In this document: piece by piece, positions 60,629 to 64,000 of the stretch
How positions within the stretch are numbered: the first letter of the stretch is position 1
Layout of the letters: each line of letters begins with the position of its first letter
Assembly: GCA_049515135.1 (NCBI GenBank)
Contig: JBEKUJ010000020.1
Location: 1-64,000, forward strand
DNA from: Fen-1364 sp049515135
GTDB lineage: Bacteria > Spirochaetota > Spirochaetia > SZUA-6 > Fen-1364
Length of the DNA: 64,000 nucleotides
Direction: 5' to 3'
Translations under genes and position numbers: made by a program
The notes under the pieces: model-generated
The model's database searches: none
What the model was told of the DNA's origin: nothing
Seen by the model: the letters and a program-made list of their open reading frames with translations, nothing else

Positions 60629-62140
60629 ATGAAGGTCGTGAGCTCGGAGGCCATGGCGCAGATCGATCGACTGGCCCAGGACGAGTTCGCGATTCCCTCC
60701 CTTCTCCTCATGGAAGACGCGGGCGTAAGCGCCTGGTCATTGTTCGTCCGCAGGGCGTGCGCGGGCAGGCTCCCCAGGAAGCCTCTGGTGTTCGTTGCCG
60801 GCAAAGGGAACAACGGCGGTGATGCCCTGGTCATGGCCCGACGCGCTCTCTGCCAGGGGTTGTCCAGCCTCTCGGTTGTCCTTGCGGACGGAAGACCTCA
60901 GAAGGGCGGGGTCCCAGCGCAGATGCTCGATATTTGCGAGGCATATGGCGTGGAATGCCTGTCCTGGCCGGAACAGCGGGAGGCGGTAGTTTCGAGGCTG
61001 CGCGAGGCCGCCTGGATCCTGGACGGGATAGCCGGCACGGGGCTGCGGGGCGGGCTTCGGGCTCCCGCATCCGAGCTTGTCAGCGCAATAAACGCCTCTG
61101 CGGGAAAAAGGGCGGGCATCGATGTGCCCAGCGGCGTATCGGATTCCTTCGATCCAGCCTGGCCCGCGGTGCGCTGCGACGTTACACTTACGATGGGTCT
61201 TCCCAAGTCCTGCCTCTACCTCCCTCACGCTCGGGTGCTGTGTGGAAGGATCCTGGTCGTGCCGGTGGGCTTCCCGCCGGCCCTCGTGAATGACCCTGCG
61301 CTTCCCGGGGAAATCCTCCAGTTCAACGCCTGGCGCAGACTGCTTTCGCCCATCCCGCCGGACACGCACAAAGGAAGACGCGGACACCTCGCGGTGTTTG
61401 CCGGCTCGCCGGGAACCACGGGCGCGGCCTGGCTCTCCGCAACGGCGGCTGCCAGGTGCAGGCTCGGCCTGGTGAGCCTGCACGTGGGGCGCGACATCTA
61501 TCCCATCCTGGCGCAGAAGGCCACCTCCGTCATGGTGAAGCCGTGGGACGAGCCGCAGCCTCCTGACTGGGGAGGGCTCGATCAGGGCGCCTACACGGGC
61601 TTCCTGGTCGGCCCGGGATGGGGACTGGCGGAAGGGCGGGAGCGATGGCTGGAGCACCTTCTCTCAAGGGAGGCTTCGGGGGTCATCGACGCTGACGGAA
61701 TCACCCTCCTGTCGCGGATAGCGGGGCGCGCTCAGGTAAAGGCCGGCGGGCGGTGGGTCCTGACGCCGCATCCGGGGGAGTTCGCACGCATCAGCGGAGT
61801 CCCGCGGGACCAGGTTCTCAGGGACCCGGTTCGCCATGCCGTGGAGCTGTCGTCCCGACTTGATGCCGTGATTGTCCTCAAGGGCCATTGCACCATCGTA
61901 GCGTCGCCGGCTGGAAAATACTGGATCATCGACGGTCCGAATCCTGCCCTTGCCACCGGCGGGTCCGGCGACGTGCTGGCAGGTCTCATTGCAGCAGGCA
62001 TCGCCGGCGGAATGGGCCCGCTGGATGCGGCGCTGTTCGGCGTCTCGCTGCATGCCTCCATCGGCCGTCAGGCGCGCCGACACATGGGCTGGTTCCTGGC
62101 AGAGGACCTGGTACCGTTCGTCTCGCGCATGTTGCGTTGA
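60629..62140 (+). CDS. nnr: Bifunctional NAD(P)HX epimerase/dehydratase
   Basis: This enzyme repairs damaged NAD(P)H: the N-terminal domain epimerises and the C-terminal domain dehydrates NAD(P)HX using ADP. The product (503 residues) has the NnrE part (about 1-215) with VFVAGKGNNGGDALVMARRA, GTGLRGGLRAP and AGIDVPSGVSD, and the NnrD part (about 225-503) with KGRRGHLAVFAGSPGTTGAA, WVLTPHPGEFARIS, VIVLKGHCTIVASP and PALATGGSGDVLAGLIAA. ATG 60629 has AGGGG upstream and fits the family start; an earlier in-frame codon lies inside the lipoprotein gene. Confidence 0.92.
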   Translation: MKVVSSEAMAQIDRLAQDEFAIPSLLLMEDAGVSAWSLFVRRACAGRLPRKPLVFVAGKGNNGGDALVMARRALCQGLSSLSVVLADGRPQKGGVPAQMLDICEAYGVECLSWPEQREAVVSRLREAAWILDGIAGTGLRGGLRAPASELVSAINASAGKRAGIDVPSGVSDSFDPAWPAVRCDVTLTMGLPKSCLYLPHARVLCGRILVVPVGFPPALVNDPALPGEILQFNAWRRLLSPIPPDTHKGRRGHLAVFAGSPGTTGAAWLSATAAARCRLGLVSLHVGRDIYPILAQKATSVMVKPWDEPQPPDWGGLDQGAYTGFLVGPGWGLAEGRERWLEHLLSREASGVIDADGITLLSRIAGRAQVKAGGRWVLTPHPGEFARISGVPRDQVLRDPVRHAVELSSRLDAVIVLKGHCTIVASPAGKYWIIDGPNPALATGGSGDVLAGLIAAGIAGGMGPLDAALFGVSLHASIGRQARRHMGWFLAEDLVPFVSRMLR

Positions 62141-62147
62141 GGATTGC

Positions 62148-62684
62148 ATGAAGCACCCCGTCCTGCGGGTGAAAAAAGGAACGGAAAGCTACGACGATCG
62201 TGAGGACAAGCTTGCCGAAGCCGGCGCGGAGGCGGCGCGGGAACGCCGCCCGACTGCCCGGCCCGAAAAGCGGCGCACGGCTTCGTTCCTGCGGATCCGC
62301 CGCGGCTCTCTGCTGCCGCTTTTCATACTGATCCTGATAGCGGCCGTCATTCTGCGGGTCCTGCCAAGGTCTGCGTCACGCGCGACCATTGATGGCTGGC
62401 ACGTGCTGCTTGAGGCAAGGGTGTCGGGAGACACCCTGGATGTGGGGGTGGCTTTCTCCCGGCTCAATCCTGGCAGGGCCGGGACAGGCATGCCGCGGGC
62501 AGTCTCAGTTCTTTTCATTCTGCCTGAGACCGGCCAGCAGACCGAGGCTTCCGGGGCCCTTTCTGATTCGAGGTTTGCGCTCCTGAGCCGCATGCGGTAT
62601 GAGGCCTCGGTGAAGACGCTCAGGGCAATTGTGCGCATCGACGGCCAGTCGCGAGCCCTTTTCCTTCCCATCCGCGGTCCTTGA
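62148..62684 (+). CDS. Small membrane protein of unknown function
   Basis: I do not recognise a family. The product (178 residues) has a basic, charged cytoplasmic N-terminus of about 55 residues, one membrane helix (about 56-75, LLPLFILILIAAVILRVL) and a beta-rich outer domain with GWHVLLEARVSGDTLDVGVA and VRIDGQSRALFLPIRGP. ATG 62148 follows GAGG by 5 bases and lies 7 bases after nnr, so it is probably in that operon. A longer frame into nnr has no support. Confidence 0.6.
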   Translation: MKHPVLRVKKGTESYDDREDKLAEAGAEAARERRPTARPEKRRTASFLRIRRGSLLPLFILILIAAVILRVLPRSASRATIDGWHVLLEARVSGDTLDVGVAFSRLNPGRAGTGMPRAVSVLFILPETGQQTEASGALSDSRFALLSRMRYEASVKTLRAIVRIDGQSRALFLPIRGP

Positions 62685-62735
62685 CTGACGGTCTGCCGAC
62701 TCCCTATGATTGCTCCACGGTCGGGGAGGGGAATG

Positions 62736-63143
62736 ATGCTGCAGTTTTATTTTCTTTCCATAGTAAGCAATCTCCTCGCAGGAGTGTCCCTGTCCGCGGA
62801 CTGGATTGCTCAGAAGGTTGCGGGGTTCGCCCCCATCGCCGCGGCGCTGTCCGGTCGAAGGGCAAAGCTGATTTCGGGGCTTGCCTCTCTCCTTGTGGGG
62901 TTCGGAACGCTCTTCGTCCCTGTGGAGGGACCGCTGATCCTTGGTGATCTGTTTCCTTCTGTCATGGGCATGGCAATGGGCATTGCACTCTTGTTCGAGG
63001 TGTTTCGTCAGGACGCCGTGCTCCCGGTGGAACGCTCAGAAAAATCGGATCGGCCCCCGGTGGGCTATCGAACCACCCTGGGAATGCTCGGGATAGCGGC
63101 CGCCGTCCTGCACTTTTTCCTGCCTGAGAGGCCGTTTTTATAA
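62736..63143 (+). CDS. Small integral membrane protein of unknown function
   Basis: The product (135 residues) has about four membrane helices: near 2-20 (FYFLSIVSNLLAGVSL), 44-60 (LISGLASLLVGFGTLF), 65-88 (LILGDLFPSVMGMAMGIALL) and 113-130 (TLGMLGIAAAVLHFFL). I do not recognise a named family, though the layout is like small spirochaetal membrane proteins of unknown role. ATG 62736 has GGAGG 6 bases upstream; 62733 is closer than usual. Confidence 0.6.
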   Translation: MLQFYFLSIVSNLLAGVSLSADWIAQKVAGFAPIAAALSGRRAKLISGLASLLVGFGTLFVPVEGPLILGDLFPSVMGMAMGIALLFEVFRQDAVLPVERSEKSDRPPVGYRTTLGMLGIAAAVLHFFLPERPFL

Positions 63144-63210
63144 TCAGGGATCGCCCTGGGAGCCTATCGGGTGATGGCACGACTGACCCGGACGGACACG
63201 TCTACCGGAT

Positions 63211-63257
63211 ACGGGAATACCCGTTCGGCGAATACGCCGTAGCGCGCTTGGCGCGCT
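63211..63257. repeat. Three consecutive perfect hairpins between convergent genes
   Basis: ACGGG-AATA-CCCGT (63211-63224), CGGCG-AATA-CGCCG (63226-63239) and AGCGCGC-TTG-GCGCGCT (63241-63257) follow each other with one base between them. The first two share the AATA loop. They lie between the plus-strand membrane gene and the minus-strand EF-G gene, 6 bases from the latter's stop. They probably end or protect both transcripts, though no T-run follows. Confidence 0.65.
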
Positions 63258-63262
63258 CCGGG

Positions 63263-64000
63263 CTAGTCTTTCTTCTCTTCCGCTTTTGCCGCCTGCGCAG
63301 CCTTGATTACGTCATCAGCAATCTTGCCGGAGATCGGGCTGTAGTGGTCGAACTCCAGCTCGAATGATGCCGTGCCCGCGGTGAGCGCCTTGAGGTCGAT
63401 GGCATAGTGCATCAGCTCTGCCTGCGGCACCTGCGCCTTGATCTCCTCGATTCCTCCTCCGATCGGGTTCTGTCCCTGGACCTTTCCCCTCTTGGAGCTG
63501 AGGTCCGACAGAACGGAACCAAGGTACTGATCGTCCACGTACACGGTGAGATTGCACACCGGCTCCAGGAGCACCGGCTTGGCGTTTCGCATGCATTCGC
63601 GGAATGCTTCACGGGCTGCAAGCTTGAAGGCGAGCTCGGAGGAGTCCACCGGGTGCTCCTTGCCGTCCACGACGCGCGCCTCCACGTCAACCACGGGATA
63701 GCCTGCCAGGACCCCTGCCTCCATGGCCTCGATGACCCCTTTCTCCACGCCGGGGATGTAGCCCCGGGAGATGGAGCCGCCGAAGATGGCATTTGTGAAC
63801 TTGTATTTCTCCCCGCGCGGGATCGGATTCACCTCGAGGGAAACCTTGGCATACTGCCCATGACCGCCGGTCTGCTTCTTGTGCGTGTATTCGGCGTCTG
63901 CCTTCCCCTGGATGGTCTCCCGGTAGGCCACGCGCGGAATCTTGGTCTCCATGTCGATCTTCTGGTTTTCCCTGATCTTGTCCAGAATCATGGAGATGTG
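63263..64000 (-). CDS. Elongation factor G-like protein, C-terminal part (cut by window edge)
   Basis: Only the last 246 codons are in the window; the reading frame runs on past 64000. The visible part covers EF-G domain IV (IPRVAYRETIQGKADAEYTH, KKQTGGHGQYAKVSLEVNPI, RGYIPGVEKGVIEAMEAG, YPVVDVEARVVDGKEHPVDS) and domain V (PVCNLTVYVDDQYLGSVLSD; LSSKRGKVQGQNP). The GGHGQYAKV form is closer to the EF-G2-like paralogues than to canonical FusA, which normally reads GGRGQYG. A role in translocation or in a related step is likely, but the GTPase domain is not visible. The tail ends with a Lys/Glu/Ala stretch. Confidence 0.85.
   Translation of the reverse strand, partial: HISMILDKIRENQKIDMETKIPRVAYRETIQGKADAEYTHKKQTGGHGQYAKVSLEVNPIPRGEKYKFTNAIFGGSISRGYIPGVEKGVIEAMEAGVLAGYPVVDVEARVVDGKEHPVDSSELAFKLAAREAFRECMRNAKPVLLEPVCNLTVYVDDQYLGSVLSDLSSKRGKVQGQNPIGGGIEEIKAQVPQAELMHYAIDLKALTAGTASFELEFDHYSPISGKIADDVIKAAQAAKAEEKKD

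Overview
This window is 64 kb of a GC-rich spirochaete chromosome, and almost all of it is core genome. The assignment rests on gene content and order: a short division cluster without murC, murD, murE or murG; the spirochaete-specific flagellar genes flbB, flbD and a long fliY; a WhiG-type FliA; a Jag-N/DUF342 protein after fliA; and an LIC_12708-type lipoprotein. The order of the division and flagellar genes resembles what I recall of Treponema and Borrelia. I saw no tRNA, rRNA, CRISPR array, prophage or insertion sequence. Bases 1-611 look AT-richer than the rest and carry hairpins but no gene I can support.

Layout. 612-3037 (+): a zinc-ribbon methyltransferase and a protein joining an ATPase-like fold to an HDOD domain. 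3043-3897 (-): a three-gene unit ending in a STAS anti-anti-sigma protein. 4029-19848 (+): a sigma70-like promoter and MraZ boxes, then mraZ-rsmH-ftsL-murF-mraY-ftsW-ftsQ-ftsA-ftsZ, followed by xer-dprA-topA-xer-hslV-hslU. 19969-43422 (+): flgB-flgC-fliE-fliF-fliG-fliH-fliI-fliJ-flbB-fliK-flgD-flgE-flbD-fliL-fliM-fliY-fliO-fliP-fliQ-fliR-flhB-flhA-flhF-flhG, an unknown membrane gene, and fliA. 43433-49250 (+): a FapA-like gene, two unknown genes, then cheW-cheA-cheY. 49257-53114 (-): a terminator, a Maf/DUF115 motility glycosyltransferase and a PASTA-bearing penicillin-binding protein. 53185-56492 (+): two LysM-M23 peptidases and a bactofilin-like membrane protein. 56496-59285 (-): secA. 59349-63143 (+): a lipoprotein, the NAD(P)HX repair enzyme and two small membrane proteins. 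63263-64000 (-): the C-terminal part of an EF-G-like factor.

The genes combine septal peptidoglycan synthesis, chromosome dimer resolution, the flagellar export apparatus, motor and hook, and the signalling core that controls motor switching. Many neighbours overlap by 4-8 bases (ATGA/GTGA), so translational coupling is likely over long stretches.

The most interesting points are these. FlgE contains no cysteine: position 178, where I recall the spirochaetal cross-linking Cys, is Ser, while Lys165 is kept. motA and motB are missing from their usual place before fliL. The FliY CheC-type motif has Ser instead of Asn. fliO appears to start at CTG. A strongly structured spacer separates ftsA and ftsZ. 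I did not find a clearly new multi-gene system; the best candidates for unknown biology are the ATPase-like/HDOD protein with its STAS neighbours and the acidic membrane protein between flhG and fliA.
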